64,000 nt of DNA from Halopseudomonas sabulinigri (lineage in GTDB: Bacteria > Pseudomonadota > Gammaproteobacteria > Pseudomonadales > Pseudomonadaceae). Of the stretch, positions 9,225 through 18,785 are shown in pieces; the first letter of the stretch is position 1; the number at the start of each line of letters is the position of its first letter. The DNA is taken from assembly GCF_900105255.1 (NCBI RefSeq), contig NZ_LT629763.1:2232001-2296000 (forward strand). Reading direction: 5' to 3'. The notes under the pieces were generated by a model. That model did not search any database. It saw nothing but the letters and a program-made list of their open reading frames with translations, and was not told where the DNA came from. Both the position numbers and the translations under genes were made by a program.

Positions 9225-9974
9225 ATGCTGATAATTCCCGCGATCGACCTTAAAGACGGCGCCTGCGTGCGCCTGCGCCAGGGCCTGATGGACGACGCCA
9301 CCGTGTTCTCCGATGACCCGGTTGCCATGGCTGCCAGGTGGGTCGAAGCCGGTTGCCGACGCCTGCACTTAGTCGATCTGAACGGCGCCTTTGAAGGCAA
9401 GCCGGTCAACGGCGGGGCTGTCACCGCTATCGCCAAACGCTACCCCGACCTGCCGATCCAGATCGGCGGCGGCATCCGCTCGCTGGAAACCATCGAAGAG
9501 TACGTCAAGGCGGGCGTCAGCTACGTGATCATCGGCACCAAGGCGGTAAAAGAGCCCGAATTTGTTGCCGAAGCCTGTCGCGCCTTCCCCGGCAAGGTAA
9601 TTGTGGGCCTGGATGCGAAAGACGGTTTTGTCGCTACCGATGGCTGGGCCGAGGTAAGCGACATTCAGGTTATCGACTTGGCCAAGCGCTTTGAAGCCGA
9701 CGGCGTGTCTGCCATTGTCTACACCGACATCGCCAAAGACGGCATGATGCAGGGCTGTAACGTCGAAGCCACGGCCGCGCTGGCCAACGCCACTTCGATT
9801 CCGGTGATCGCCTCCGGCGGCATCCATAATCTGGGCGATATTCAAACCCTGCTCGACACCACCACCCCAGGCATTATCGGCGCCATTACCGGTCGCGCCA
9901 TTTATGAAGGCACACTGGATGTGGCCGTGGCGCAGGCGCTCTGCGATGAGACTGCCGCAAGCCGTAAGCGATAA
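9225..9974 (+). CDS. hisA: Phosphoribosyl-ProFAR isomerase HisA
   Basis: TIM-barrel isomerase of histidine biosynthesis, 249 aa. Catalytic Asp8 (IPAIDLKDG) and Asp130 ([10 protein letters not shown]) are at the expected positions, and the phosphate-binding glycine loops IGGGIRS and ASGGIHN are intact. A good AAAGGAAAAAG ribosome site precedes the ATG. The last residues, DETAASRKR, are encoded by DNA that matches the dispersed CAAGCTN repeat seen downstream (GCCGCAAGCCGTAAGCGATAA). The C-terminus thus looks altered or extended by repeat sequence; it lies outside the barrel core, so activity should be kept. Confidence 0.97.
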   Translation: MLIIPAIDLKDGACVRLRQGLMDDATVFSDDPVAMAARWVEAGCRRLHLVDLNGAFEGKPVNGGAVTAIAKRYPDLPIQIGGGIRSLETIEEYVKAGVSYVIIGTKAVKEPEFVAEACRAFPGKVIVGLDAKDGFVATDGWAEVSDIQVIDLAKRFEADGVSAIVYTDIAKDGMMQGCNVEATAALANATSIPVIASGGIHNLGDIQTLLDTTTPGIIGAITGRAIYEGTLDVAVAQALCDETAASRKR

Positions 9975-10026
9975 GCTGTCCGCGCTGGTTTATTGATTTT
10001 GCTTGCAGCTTGAAGCTTGCAGCTGC
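9957..10026 (+). repeat. Heptamer inverted-repeat element overlapping the end of hisA
   Basis: GCAAGCCGTAAGCGATAAGC on the left and GCTTGCAGCTTGAAGCTTGC on the right form an imperfect inverted repeat around an AT-rich loop. The left arm supplies the last codons and stop of hisA; the right arm ends just before the hisF ribosome site GGAGAAAG. It belongs to the same family as 9139-9203. Confidence 0.75.
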
Positions 10027-10041
10027 TTTCGGAGAAAGCCC

Positions 10042-10815
10042 ATGCCCCTGGCCAAACGCATCATCCCCTGCCTCGACGTCGACAACGGTCGCGTGGTCAA
10101 GGGCGTCAAGTTCGAGAACATCCGCGACGCCGGCGATCCGGTGGAGATCGCTCGTCGCTACAACGAGCAGGGTGCCGACGAAATCACCTTTCTCGACATC
10201 ACCGCCAGCCATCAGGAGCGTGACACTACGCTGCACACGGTCGAACGCATGGCCAGTCAGGTGTTCATTCCGCTGACCGTGGGCGGCGGCGTGCGCACCG
10301 TGGCCGACATCCGCAACCTGCTCAACGCCGGCGCCGACAAGGTCTCGATCAACACCGCTGCGGTATTCAACCCGGAGTTTGTCGGTGAGGCTGCCGACCG
10401 TTTCGGCTCGCAGTGCATCGTGGTCGCGATTGACGCCAAACGGGTTTCCGCTCCCGGCGAGCCCGGCCGCTGGGAGATCTTCACCCACGGCGGGCGCAAG
10501 CCCACCGGCCTGGATGCGGTAGAGTGGTCACGCAAGATGGAGCAGTTGGGCGCCGGCGAAATTCTGCTCACCAGCATGGATCAGGACGGGGTCAAAAGCG
10601 GCTACGATTTGGGCGTCACCCGCGCCATCAGTGATGCCCTGCACATTCCGGTGATTGCCTCGGGCGGTGTCGGCAATCTGCAGCACCTGGCCGACGGGGT
10701 AACCCAAGGGGGTGCCGATGCGGTGCTGGCTGCCAGCATCTTCCACTTTGGCGAGTTTACCGTCAGCGAAGCCAAGGCCTACATGGCCGAGCGCGGCATC
10801 GAGATGCGCCTGTAA
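10042..10815 (+). CDS. hisF: Imidazole glycerol phosphate synthase, cyclase subunit HisF
   Basis: TIM-barrel cyclase of 257 aa that forms imidazole glycerol phosphate and AICAR using ammonia from HisH. Catalytic aspartates are Asp12 ([15 protein letters not shown]) and Asp131 (VVAIDAKRV). The ATG at 10042 is set by the GGAGAAAG ribosome site and the universally conserved [12 protein letters not shown] start; the in-frame reading from 10003 runs back into the repeat element and was rejected. It ends the his operon and converges on the polysaccharide deacetylase gene with a 12-base gap. Confidence 0.98.
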   Translation: MPLAKRIIPCLDVDNGRVVKGVKFENIRDAGDPVEIARRYNEQGADEITFLDITASHQERDTTLHTVERMASQVFIPLTVGGGVRTVADIRNLLNAGADKVSINTAAVFNPEFVGEAADRFGSQCIVVAIDAKRVSAPGEPGRWEIFTHGGRKPTGLDAVEWSRKMEQLGAGEILLTSMDQDGVKSGYDLGVTRAISDALHIPVIASGGVGNLQHLADGVTQGGADAVLAASIFHFGEFTVSEAKAYMAERGIEMRL

Positions 10816-10818
10816 TCA

Positions 10819-10840
10819 CCGGCCGGCTCAGTGCGGCCGG
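10819..10840. terminator. Possible hairpin at the hisF/deacetylase convergence
   Basis: CCGGCCG (10819-10825) pairs with CGGCCGG (10834-10840) just past the hisF stop, overlapping the last codons of the opposing gene. There is no T run, so termination is uncertain. The stretch also reads as a direct repeat of GGCCGGCTCAG. Confidence 0.4.
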
Positions 10841-11826
10841 CTCAGCAGCCTCTGCACACTGACCAGCTGTACTCCCTCGCGCGACTCCAGCTCCGGCAAC
10901 TGGCGCTCGAGAAAGGACAGGGTTTCCGGGTAGGGATGGCCAATCAACACCGCTGCCCCTTGCTTGCGCGCCCGCGCCAGCACTAGCCGAAACTCCCGCT
11001 CCAACTCCACCTGCGTGCGCTCGTTATCGAGGAAGACGTCGCGGGACACATTGGGCACCTCCGCCGCCTGCGCAGCAAAGGCCGCTTGGGTTTCCTTGTT
11101 GGTGCGACTGTCAACAAAGAACAGCTGCCGCGCGGCCAGCTGCGCCATCAGCCAGTCCATGCGCTCACGGTTGGCAGTCAGCTTACTGCCCATATGATTG
11201 TTAACGCCCTGAATCGGCGTGAAGGCGTTCAGACTCGCTTGCAACTGGGCGTCGAACTCGGCGCGCGACATGCCTGTGTCCAGACCGCCCTCACCTATCG
11301 CCAGCCCAGCCAGACTCTCCATTGGCAGGTGCAGCAGCACCGGCTTGCCGGCCTCCGCGGCCAGCGTGGCCAACACCTGAGCATTGCGGGTAAAAGGCAT
11401 GATGGCCAGCGCAACGGGGGCCGGGAGTGCGATGATGCGCTCGCCAGCGGCGCGACTATTGCCAACGTCATCAATGATGATGCTGAGCATCGGCAAGGCC
11501 TCCGCTTCAGACTCAAGCGGCAACGGCGAGATTAGCGGCGCCGGCTCTTCCAGTGGCGGCACGGGTACTTGAGCCGGCGTGGGCCTGGCCGCCTGATCGG
11601 ACGCTGACGGCACAGGCAATGCCGCTTCCGGCAACGCGGAGGCGGCTTCTGGTGCCAGGGGCTCGGCAGTGTCTGCTGCGGGCGCAGCGGCGGAGGGCCC
11701 GGCCGGCTCGCCAGCACTCCCGGCCGATTCATCGTCAGAACAGCCGAGCAACAGTGCCGCCAACAGGGCGGCAACCAGCATGCCTGCGCCACCAGTGCGG
11801 TGACGCCTTGCCTTAACCAGGAACAC
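10828..11826 (-). CDS. Divergent polysaccharide deacetylase family protein (YibQ-like)
   Basis: Protein of 332 aa of the divergent polysaccharide deacetylase family (DUF610/YibQ). It starts with a positively charged n-region (KARRHR), a hydrophobic core and LLLGC, which reads as a lipobox with Cys29, so it may be a lipoprotein. A Pro/Ala/Glu-rich linker covers about residues 33-105. The deacetylase-like domain follows: LSIIIDDVGNSRAAGERI, LHLPMES, NNHMGSKLTA, DSRTNKETQA and IGHPYPETL. It is nine bases after ctpA and is the last gene of gpmI-envC-ctpA-yibQ, an order related to the E. coli gpmI-envC-yibQ cluster, which suggests an envelope role. Confidence 0.9.
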   Translation of the reverse strand: MFLVKARRHRTGGAGMLVAALLAALLLGCSDDESAGSAGEPAGPSAAAPAADTAEPLAPEAASALPEAALPVPSASDQAARPTPAQVPVPPLEEPAPLISPLPLESEAEALPMLSIIIDDVGNSRAAGERIIALPAPVALAIMPFTRNAQVLATLAAEAGKPVLLHLPMESLAGLAIGEGGLDTGMSRAEFDAQLQASLNAFTPIQGVNNHMGSKLTANRERMDWLMAQLAARQLFFVDSRTNKETQAAFAAQAAEVPNVSRDVFLDNERTQVELEREFRLVLARARKQGAAVLIGHPYPETLSFLERQLPELESREGVQLVSVQRLLSRPH

Positions 11827-11835
11827 CCGCGCGGC

Positions 11836-13116
11836 TTACTGCACGCGGGTACGCGCGACGTTCAACCCCTTGAGCAGGCTGACCGCCTGACTCAATTGAT
11901 AGTCATCCGCCAACGGGCTATCGCTGCGCGCCGCCGCAGAGGTAGGCCGCTCATTGCCACTGGCGTTATTCAGGTGGCCGGCCAGATCCGCTTCGCGGTA
12001 ACTGATCTCAGCTTCGTCCAGGGTCAGGTGCGCGCGCTCGACCCGAATGTCGGGCACTATGCCCTGGGCCTGAATGGAACGACCCTTGGGCGTGTAATAG
12101 AGCGCGGTGGTGAGCTTGAGACCGCGATCATTATTCAGCGGCAGCACGGTTTGTACCGAACCCTTGCCAAAGCTGTCGGTGCCCATGATCACGCCGCGCC
12201 CCAGATCCTGCAGCGCACCAGCAACGATCTCGGAGGCCGAGGCCGAGCCGCCATTGATCAGCACTACCAGCGGAATATCGCCAGACGGATTGTTGCTGGT
12301 GGCACTGAAGCGCATTTCGGCATTGCTCAGGCGTCCCTTGGTGTAGACGATCAGCCCTTTGTCGACAAAGGTATCCACTACCTCCACGGCTGACTGCAGC
12401 ACGCCGCCAGGATTGTTGCGCAGATCCAGGACCAGACCGTTCAGCTCGCCGTCGGCTTTCAGACGGTTGAGACTGGTGCGCAGCTCATCACCGGTGTTGA
12501 TCTGGAACTGGGTCACGCGCAGATAGCCGTAGCCAGGCTCCAGCATCTCCGACTTGACGCTCTTGACCTTGATGATGGCGCGCTCAAGCTTGACCTCGAA
12601 CGGCCGGCCATTGTTGCGCACCAGTGTCAGGCGAATGCTGGTGCCGGGCTCGCCGCGCATCTTGTCGACGGCGTCCATCAGGCTCATGCCCTTGACCGGC
12701 TGATCATCGATCTTGACGATCAGGTCACCCGCTTCGATACCGGCCTCGGCGGCTGGAGTATCGTCAATCGGTGAAACCACCTTGAGAAAGCCGTCTTCCT
12801 GACCGACTTCGATGCCCAGGCCGCCGAAGTGGCCCTGGGTGCTGTCTTGCAGGCCAGCAAACTCATCCGGCCCCATGTAGGCAGAGTGCGGGTCAAGCCC
12901 TTCGAGCATGCCGCGAATGGCATTTTCCAGCAGGGTGGCATCGTCGACCGGCTCGACATAGGCAGTGCGAATACGCTCAAAAACCTCGGCAAAGGTCCGC
13001 AGGTCATTCAACGGCAGGGGTGCAGCAGCCTCCTGTTGTGCTTGTTGCGCATGAACAGGAACCAGACTGAGACTCAGGCTCAAGCCGGCAACCAACAGAC
13101 TACGCACTGCCATCAT
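11836..13116 (-). CDS. ctpA: Periplasmic carboxy-terminal processing protease CtpA (S41)
   Basis: Serine protease of 426 aa exported by a signal peptide (hydrophobic residues 5-20, cleavage after VHAQ). A PDZ domain spans about residues 95-180 (GLGIEV to VKLERA). The S41 core holds the Ser/Lys dyad, predicted Ser293 in GGSASASEI and Lys318 in FGKGSVQTV, with Gln322. In P. aeruginosa CtpA is known to degrade peptidoglycan cross-link hydrolases with help from the lipoprotein LbcA. It lies between envC and the YibQ-like gene, so this operon gathers cell-wall remodelling functions. Two tandem ATG codons are possible starts. Confidence 0.95.
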   Translation of the reverse strand: MMAVRSLLVAGLSLSLSLVPVHAQQAQQEAAAPLPLNDLRTFAEVFERIRTAYVEPVDDATLLENAIRGMLEGLDPHSAYMGPDEFAGLQDSTQGHFGGLGIEVGQEDGFLKVVSPIDDTPAAEAGIEAGDLIVKIDDQPVKGMSLMDAVDKMRGEPGTSIRLTLVRNNGRPFEVKLERAIIKVKSVKSEMLEPGYGYLRVTQFQINTGDELRTSLNRLKADGELNGLVLDLRNNPGGVLQSAVEVVDTFVDKGLIVYTKGRLSNAEMRFSATSNNPSGDIPLVVLINGGSASASEIVAGALQDLGRGVIMGTDSFGKGSVQTVLPLNNDRGLKLTTALYYTPKGRSIQAQGIVPDIRVERAHLTLDEAEISYREADLAGHLNNASGNERPTSAAARSDSPLADDYQLSQAVSLLKGLNVARTRVQ

Positions 13117-13183
13117 TTAACTCTCCCAACGCAAGAAAAGCGGACGATACCCCTGACGGGCCGGAGTACAGCGGCGCGAGGCA

Positions 13184-14446
13184 TCACCCCGACAGCATAC
13201 ACCACGCCAACGGATCGAGGGCCTGACCCTTGTGACGAATAGCGAAATACAACGAGGGCTCGGACAGGCCACCGCTATTGCCCACGGTCGCAACCGGCTC
13301 ACCCGGCTGCACCCAACTGCCCACCTCGCGCAGCAGGGTCTGGTTATGCCCATAGAGACTGAGATAACCATTGCCGTGGTCGAGAATCAGCAGCAGCCCG
13401 GAACCGCGCAACCAGTCGGCGAAGACCACGCGACCACCGTGGATAGCCCTGACCTGGGAGCCCACCGCGGCCGAGATCAACAAACCATCCCATTTCAGCC
13501 GGGCGTCCCCGCCGCGCTGGCTGCCGTAGCGCGACGCAATGCGACCCCGCACCGGCAACGGCATCTTGCCGCGCGCCTGGGCAAAGGCCAGACTGCCCGC
13601 CGGCCAGCTGGCAGGCGCCTGGATAGCAATCTGGTTTTGGCTGCGGCTTTGACTCTGCGCCCGCGGCGGCTCTGGTGTGGGCAGACTGGTGATGGCCTCA
13701 TCCAGCTGTTTGATCAGCTTATTCAGCGCTGCTCGCTCGGATTCGCGCGCGGCGAGCTTCTGCGCCTCTGAGCGGCTCTGCCCCTGCAGCGAGGCCAGTA
13801 GCTGGGTACGTTTTTGCTGCTGCGCCTGTAGCGCACTTTCGCGCACCGCCAGATCTTCGCGTGCGCTCTGCAGAGCGGCTTGCTCGCGCACGATATCAGC
13901 ACTGGCCAGTTGAATCTGGCTCAGGGTGTCATTGAAGCGATTGATTTCCTCGACGCGCGCCTGACCCACGTACTCGTAGTAGCGCATCATCCGCGCCATG
14001 CGGCCGGGATCATCCTGATTCAGCAGCACCTTGAGGTAGCCCTGCTGCCCGGCCATGTAGGCCGCCCGCACCTGCTGGGCAATCTGCTCCTGCTGGGCCG
14101 CCAAGGAAGCCTGCAACGCCTTGGCCTGCTCGCGCAGATCCAGCAAACGGGTTTCACCGTCCCGGATCTGCTGCTCCAGCTCATTGCTTTCGCGCTTGAG
14201 GCGGCCAATGTCCGTCTCGCTGTCCTTCAACTCGGACTCGAGCCCGGAGACCTCCTGCTTGAGGCCATCGAGCATTTCCTTGAGCCGCTTGATATCGGCC
14301 TGGGTTTTTTCCAGCTCGGCGCGGGCCTCGCGCGAATCGGTTTGCTGCGCGCTGACCGGCAGCGCCACGCCCAGCAACATGCCGCTAAGCGCCGCCACAG
14401 TCAGTGGCAGGCTGCATCGGCGTACCTGTTTCTTCAGCCACTCCAT
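13184..14446 (-). CDS. envC: Murein hydrolase activator EnvC (LytM/M23 domain)
   Basis: Periplasmic protein of 420 aa that activates cell-wall amidases at division. The N-terminus has a signal peptide (KKQVRR, hydrophobic core, PVSAQQ). Residues about 36-255 are a long coiled coil rich in Glu, Leu, Arg and Gln. The C-terminal LytM domain starts near residue 300 (PVRGRIASRYG) and ends SLYFAIRHKGQALDPLAWC. The usual M23 zinc ligands look degenerate (KWDGLLISA where HxxxD is expected), as in activators that have lost peptidase activity. It follows gpmI by 32 bases. Confidence 0.94.
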   Translation of the reverse strand: MEWLKKQVRRCSLPLTVAALSGMLLGVALPVSAQQTDSREARAELEKTQADIKRLKEMLDGLKQEVSGLESELKDSETDIGRLKRESNELEQQIRDGETRLLDLREQAKALQASLAAQQEQIAQQVRAAYMAGQQGYLKVLLNQDDPGRMARMMRYYEYVGQARVEEINRFNDTLSQIQLASADIVREQAALQSAREDLAVRESALQAQQQKRTQLLASLQGQSRSEAQKLAARESERAALNKLIKQLDEAITSLPTPEPPRAQSQSRSQNQIAIQAPASWPAGSLAFAQARGKMPLPVRGRIASRYGSQRGGDARLKWDGLLISAAVGSQVRAIHGGRVVFADWLRGSGLLLILDHGNGYLSLYGHNQTLLREVGSWVQPGEPVATVGNSGGLSEPSLYFAIRHKGQALDPLAWCMLSG

Positions 14447-14478
14447 TGGCCCTGCCTCCCGTTTCAGGTGAATAGGAC

Positions 14479-16014
14479 TCAGACCCGCGTCACTATCGAG
14501 CGACCGGTCATTTCTTCCGGCTGCGGCAGCCCGAGCAAGGTCAGCATGGTAGGTGCTACGTCAGACAGAATACCGCCATCACGCAGCTCGACATTGCGCG
14601 GCCCGACATAAACGAAGGGTACTGGCTCGCAGGTGTGAGCGGTGTGGGCCTGGCCGGTGTGGTCATCAGCCATCTGCTCGACATTGCCATGATCTGCGGT
14701 GATCAGCGCTTCGCCACCCACCTTATCCAGCGCCTCGGCAATCCGGCCAATGCACTTGTCCAGGCATTCAACCGCCGCGACTGCCGCATCGAATACGCCG
14801 GTATGGCCAACCATGTCGCCGTTCGCGTAGTTGACGATGATGACGTCATAACGCTGCTGCTCAATTGCCTCGACAATTCGGTCGGTGACCTCGGGCGCAC
14901 TCATTTCCGGCTGCAGGTCGTAGGTGGCCACCTGTGGCGAAGGGATCAGGATGCGCTCCTCGCCCTCAAACGGCTCTTCGCGGCCGCCGGAAAAGAAGAA
15001 GGTCACGTGCGCGTACTTTTCGGTTTCCGCGATGCGCAACTGGGTTTTTCCCTGCTTGGCCAGGTACTCGCCCAGCACGTTGTCGAGCGAGGCCGGCGGA
15101 TAGGCACAGGGCGCGGGAATACTGGCGGCATACTGGGTCAGCATGACGTATCCGGCCAACTGCAGCTCACGTGGCCGGGTAAAACCACTGAAGTCAGGCT
15201 CGACGAAGGCGCGGCTAAGCTCGCGAGCGCGGTCGGCGCGGAAATTCATGAACACCACCGCATCGCCATCTTCTACCCGCACCGGTTTGCCCACCGTAGT
15301 GGCCTTGACGAACTCATCGCTTTCATCGCGCTCATAGGCCGCGGCCAGCGCTTCGGCCGCCGTGGCTGCCGCAAACTCGCCCTGCCCTTCGCTGATCAAT
15401 TTGTAGGCAGCTTCAACGCGATCCCAGCGGTTGTCGCGATCCATGGCGAAGTAGCGACCGATCAGGCTGGCGGTACGGCCCTTGCCCAGACGCGCGTAGG
15501 TGTCTTCCATCAGTTGCAGCGAGGGCGCAGCACTTCTCGGCGGCGTGTCACGGCCATCGAGAAAGCCGTGTACATAGATGTGCTCGGCACCGCGCTGGGC
15601 TGCCAGCTCGACCATGGCAGCGAGATGCTCCTCGTGGCTGTGCACACCGCCCGGCGACAGCAGGCCCATGATGTGCACCGCGCGGCCGGCGGCGACGGCC
15701 TTGTCGACCGCATTGCAGATGTTCTCATTGGTGAAGAAGTCGCCATCGGCGATGGCCTTGGTAACGCGGGTGAAGTCCTGGTACACCACCCGGCCAGCAC
15801 CCAGGTTCATGTGACCCACTTCGGAGTTGCCCATCTGCCCGTCCGGCAGCCCGACATCCATGCCCGAGCCCGATACCAGGGTGTGCGGGGCGCTCGCCCA
15901 CAGTTTGTCCCAAATCGGGGTGTTCGCCGCCATGATGGCGTTGGAGTCTGGGGTTTCGCTGTGACCGAAACCATCCAGAATCATGAGAACTACGGGCTTG
16001 GGGGCTGCTGTCAT
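14479..16014 (-). CDS. gpmI: 2,3-bisphosphoglycerate-independent phosphoglycerate mutase
   Basis: Manganese-dependent glycolytic enzyme, 511 aa, interconverting 3- and 2-phosphoglycerate. Metal ligand Asp14 lies in [12 protein letters not shown] and the phosphorylated Ser64 in [14 protein letters not shown]. Further metal-site blocks are [35 protein letters not shown] and [11 protein letters not shown]. It is the first gene of the minus-strand gpmI-envC-ctpA-yibQ unit and is divergent from the rhodanese gene, with a shared 232-base region. Confidence 0.98.
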   Translation of the reverse strand: MTAAPKPVVLMILDGFGHSETPDSNAIMAANTPIWDKLWASAPHTLVSGSGMDVGLPDGQMGNSEVGHMNLGAGRVVYQDFTRVTKAIADGDFFTNENICNAVDKAVAAGRAVHIMGLLSPGGVHSHEEHLAAMVELAAQRGAEHIYVHGFLDGRDTPPRSAAPSLQLMEDTYARLGKGRTASLIGRYFAMDRDNRWDRVEAAYKLISEGQGEFAAATAAEALAAAYERDESDEFVKATTVGKPVRVEDGDAVVFMNFRADRARELSRAFVEPDFSGFTRPRELQLAGYVMLTQYAASIPAPCAYPPASLDNVLGEYLAKQGKTQLRIAETEKYAHVTFFFSGGREEPFEGEERILIPSPQVATYDLQPEMSAPEVTDRIVEAIEQQRYDVIIVNYANGDMVGHTGVFDAAVAAVECLDKCIGRIAEALDKVGGEALITADHGNVEQMADDHTGQAHTAHTCEPVPFVYVGPRNVELRDGGILSDVAPTMLTLLGLPQPEEMTGRSIVTRV

Positions 16015-16209
16015 ACTGAATTAACTCACAGGTTGAATTGGGCGAAGAGGGCCACAGCCAACCAGGGCTGCGCCAGGCGACAAAATCAGGCCCACAGTTT
16101 ACTTGCCGCGCTGCGGCCTGTCATGCTCGACGCGGCAACGGCTGCGCTGGTAGCCTGCCGCGCTTGCCCACAGCTGACCAACGTGCGCTTTTCCGGCGCA
16201 GCCTTGGTG

Positions 16210-16215
16210 TATACT
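16210..16215 (+). promoter_or_regulatory. Probable -10 box for the rhodanese-grxC-secB unit
   Basis: TATACT lies 31 bases before the rhodanese ATG. The -35 region is not convincing. The rest of the 16015-16246 gap shows no other clear structure. Confidence 0.45.
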
Positions 16216-16246
16216 CGCCCACTTTATCGATTTCGGAAGCGTCCTA

Positions 16247-16669
16247 ATGCAGTTTCTCCAACACCTGATTGAATTCATCAGCGCGCACTACCTGCTGACC
16301 ACTGCCTTCCTCGTTGTGCTCGGCTTGCTGCTGTTCACCGAAGGGCGCAAATCCGGCTCTGCCGTCAGCACCCAGCAAGCTACCGCCATGATCAACCGCG
16401 AGAACGCTGTGGTGGTCGATGTACGGCCGAAGAAAGACTTTGCCGCCGGCCATATCGTTGATTCGATCAACATCCCCTTCGATAGCCTGACCACCCGCCT
16501 GAACGAGCTGGACAAGCACAAGGGCAAACCGTTGCTGCTGGTCTGCGCCGCAGGCCAGCATGCCGGCGGTTGCGCCAAGCAGCTGAAGGCAGCAGGCCAT
16601 GACAAGGTTGCGCGACTGTCCGGCGGTATCGGCGGCTGGCGTGCAGACAACCTGCCACTGGTGAAATAA
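16247..16669 (+). CDS. Membrane-anchored rhodanese-like protein (YibN type)
   Basis: Protein of 140 aa with one N-terminal transmembrane helix (about residues 15-31) and a single rhodanese domain. The VVDVRPKKDFAAGHI block and the active-site loop VCAAGQHAG with Cys100 are intact, so sulfurtransferase chemistry is possible. The domain probably faces the cytoplasm. The GTG start of grxC follows its stop by one base, and secB comes next; rhodanese-grxC-secB is conserved in E. coli (yibN-grxC-secB). The cellular substrate is not known from the sequence. Confidence 0.93.
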   Translation: MQFLQHLIEFISAHYLLTTAFLVVLGLLLFTEGRKSGSAVSTQQATAMINRENAVVVDVRPKKDFAAGHIVDSINIPFDSLTTRLNELDKHKGKPLLLVCAAGQHAGGCAKQLKAAGHDKVARLSGGIGGWRADNLPLVK

Positions 16670-16670
16670 C

Positions 16671-16928
16671 GTGGCCAAGGTCGTCATCTACAGCAGCAAC
16701 TACTGCCCATTCTGCATTCGCGCCAAGCAGTTGCTGGATCGCAAGCAGGCCGACTACCAGGAAATCAACGTAGACGGGCGCCCCGCGGTGCGCGCCGAAA
16801 TGACGCGCCTGGCCGGCGGTCGCACCTCGGTGCCGCAGATCTGGATCGGCGATACCTACGTTGGCGGTTGCGATGAACTCTTTGCCTGCGAGCGCGCTGG
16901 ACAACTCAGCGGCCTGCTGGCAGGGTAA
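16671..16928 (+). CDS. grxC: Glutaredoxin 3 (GrxC)
   Basis: Dithiol glutaredoxin of 85 aa with active site Cys12-Pro-Phe-Cys15, the glutathione-binding TSVPQIWIG segment and the following VGGCDEL. It reduces protein disulfides and glutathionylated proteins in the cytosol. The start is GTG at 16671, one base after the rhodanese stop; this gives MAKVVIYSSNYCPFC, standard for the family. Translational coupling with the rhodanese gene is likely. Confidence 0.97.
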   Translation: MAKVVIYSSNYCPFCIRAKQLLDRKQADYQEINVDGRPAVRAEMTRLAGGRTSVPQIWIGDTYVGGCDELFACERAGQLSGLLAG

Positions 16929-16989
16929 CCAGCCAGATAATTACAACGCTTAAAACCACACTAACGAGCATATAGATTAAGGATCGAGC

Positions 16990-17478
16990 ATGGCCGACGA
17001 AAACCAGAACAATCAAGCCGCCAACGGCGCAGCCAGCCAGCCGCAGTTCAGCCTGCAGCGCATCTACGCCAAGGACATCTCCTTCGAGTCGCCCAAGTCG
17101 CCCAGCGTCTTCCAGGCCCAGTGGAATCCGCAGGTCAACCTCGACCTGAACACCCGTCACACCCAGCTGCAGGAAGGCATGTACGAAGTCGTGCTCACCC
17201 TGAACGCCACTGTGACCAACGGCGAAGACGAAACCACTTTCATCGCCGAAGTGCAGCAAGCCGGCATCTTCGCCATCAATGGTCTGGAAGAAGCCGCACT
17301 GCGTCACACCCTGGGTGCTTTCTGCCCGAACATCCTGTTCCCCTATGCACGCGAGGCGATCGATAACCTGGTGCTGCGTGGCAGCTTCCCTCCCCTGATG
17401 CTGTCGCCGGTCAACTTCGACGCGCTCTATGCACAGGCAGAACAGCGCCGCACTCAGGAAGCCGCTGGCACCGCCTGA
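16990..17478 (+). CDS. secB: Protein-export chaperone SecB
   Basis: Cytoplasmic tetrameric chaperone of 162 aa that keeps preproteins unfolded and hands them to SecA. Family blocks are [49 protein letters not shown] and [18 protein letters not shown] good AAGGA ribosome site precedes the ATG. The gene follows grxC by 61 bases and is followed by a terminator, ending the rhodanese-grxC-secB unit. Confidence 0.98.
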   Translation: MADENQNNQAANGAASQPQFSLQRIYAKDISFESPKSPSVFQAQWNPQVNLDLNTRHTQLQEGMYEVVLTLNATVTNGEDETTFIAEVQQAGIFAINGLEEAALRHTLGAFCPNILFPYAREAIDNLVLRGSFPPLMLSPVNFDALYAQAEQRRTQEAAGTA

Positions 17479-17488
17479 TTGCGACCGA

Positions 17489-17524
17489 TGTGGCGCGACC
17501 TGTCAAAGGCGCGCCACACCTTTT
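17489..17524 (+). terminator. Rho-independent terminator after secB
   Basis: TGTGGCGCG (17489-17497) pairs with CGCGCCACA (17510-17518), followed by CCTTTTAT. It lies 11 bases past the secB stop and separates that unit from dsbB. Confidence 0.82.
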
Positions 17525-17643
17525 ATCCCCCGCTTGCTACCGTCCGCAACCACAGCACCCCGTAAACCGACTTTTGCCTTGTGCGCCACGCAGCGCATGC
17601 TCTAAGGTAAGCAACCGCAATTTTGCAGAAGACGGAATATCGC

Positions 17644-18153
17644 ATGACCCTGCCGGCCTCCCGCCCCCTTTACCTGCTCGCTTTCATCGTCTGTGTACTG
17701 TTGATGGGCACCGCCCTGTACCTGGAACACGTGGTTGGCCTGGAGCCATGCCCCCTGTGCATTCTGCAACGCATGGCAGTGATTGTGATCGGCCTGCTGT
17801 GTCTGGCTGCCGTACTGCACAACCCTACCCCGCGCAATGGCAAGCGCACCGGCGCCCGGGTTTACGCCGTGCTGCTGATCCTCGCCAGCCTGTTCGGTGG
17901 CGCCACGGCTGCGCGCCAGGTTTGGCTGCAGCACCTGCCGGCGGATCAGGTACCCACCTGCATGCTGCCGCTCGACTACATGCTCGAAGCCCTGCCCTTC
18001 TGGGAAGTGCTCAGCCAGGTATTCAGCGGCACCGCCCAATGCGCGGAAGTTACCTGGACCTTCCTCGGCCTGAGCATTGCCGAAGGCACCCTGATCGCCT
18101 TCGTCTGCTTTACCGTTTTTGGCCTGATGCAGCTACTGCGCAAGGTCGACTGA
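17644..18153 (+). CDS. dsbB: Disulfide bond formation protein DsbB-type
   Basis: Inner-membrane quinone reductase of 169 aa that reoxidises periplasmic DsbA. Four transmembrane helices are visible, with the first periplasmic pair Cys36-Pro-Leu-Cys39 and the second pair Cys106 and Cys133, the full DsbB set. The ATG at 17644 follows ACGGAAT; an in-frame ATG at 17623 adds seven unrelated residues. Its neighbours rsd and algP suggest it is the equivalent of P. aeruginosa dsbH (PA5256), which lies next to algQ. That positional equivalence is inferred. Confidence 0.92.
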   Translation: MTLPASRPLYLLAFIVCVLLMGTALYLEHVVGLEPCPLCILQRMAVIVIGLLCLAAVLHNPTPRNGKRTGARVYAVLLILASLFGGATAARQVWLQHLPADQVPTCMLPLDYMLEALPFWEVLSQVFSGTAQCAEVTWTFLGLSIAEGTLIAFVCFTVFGLMQLLRKVD

Positions 18154-18171
18154 AACCACCGGGAGCCCGGC

Positions 18172-18693
18172 ATGAAAACGTTGCTGATACTGCTGTTGTG
18201 TTGCACGCTGGCGGCCTGCGCCAGCTCCGACGTGGAACAGTACGCCGCCGAACAGCCCGCGCTCTCTCTGCCGGATTACCTCAACGGCGACCTGCAGGCC
18301 TGGGGCATGTTTCAGGATCGTAGCGGCAAGGTGGTCAAGCGCTTCCATGTGCAGATGACCGGCCAGTGGCAGGGCAATACCGGCACCCTGGATGAGCGCT
18401 TCACCTATTCCGACGGCTCGACCGAACGCCGCGTGTGGACGCTGACCCGGCAAAGCGACGGCAGCTGGCAGGGCACTGCGGATGACGTAGAAGGCGTAGC
18501 CACTGGCAAAGTGGCCGGCAACGCCTTCCACTGGGCCTACCGCTTACGCCTGCCGGTGGACGGTCGAACCTGGGTTGTTGACCTGGATGACCGCATGTAT
18601 CTGATTGACGAAAAGGTCATGCTCAACCGCGCGATCATGAGCAAATGGGGCGTTACCCTGGGCAGCATCACACTCAACTTTTATAAACGTTGA
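18172..18693 (+). CDS. DUF3833 family lipoprotein
   Basis: Protein of 173 aa with a lipoprotein signal ending LAAC (Cys16). The remainder is a beta-rich domain with repeated phrases such as GMFQDRSGKVVKRFHVQMTG, RFTYSDGSTERRVWTL and LNRAIMSKWGVTLGSITLNF, which match DUF3833. Function is unknown. It starts 18 bases after dsbB and is probably co-transcribed with it. No catalytic motif is visible. Confidence 0.88.
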   Translation: MKTLLILLLCCTLAACASSDVEQYAAEQPALSLPDYLNGDLQAWGMFQDRSGKVVKRFHVQMTGQWQGNTGTLDERFTYSDGSTERRVWTLTRQSDGSWQGTADDVEGVATGKVAGNAFHWAYRLRLPVDGRTWVVDLDDRMYLIDEKVMLNRAIMSKWGVTLGSITLNFYKR

Positions 18694-18785
18694 AGCGCAG
18701 CCATTGACTGGCCTATTCTGTTGCGACAACGAGACGAGACACACCCATTGTGCCGGCACGCCGGCCCCCTTCGACGAGGTGGAAG

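Noticed and set aside
14635-16272. 545-codon plus-strand open frame opposite gpmI
   Set aside because: gpmI is complete with all active-site motifs on the other strand; this frame has none.
18702-18717. TTGACT and TATTCT before rsd as a promoter
   Set aside because: The boxes are only four bases apart, so they cannot act together.
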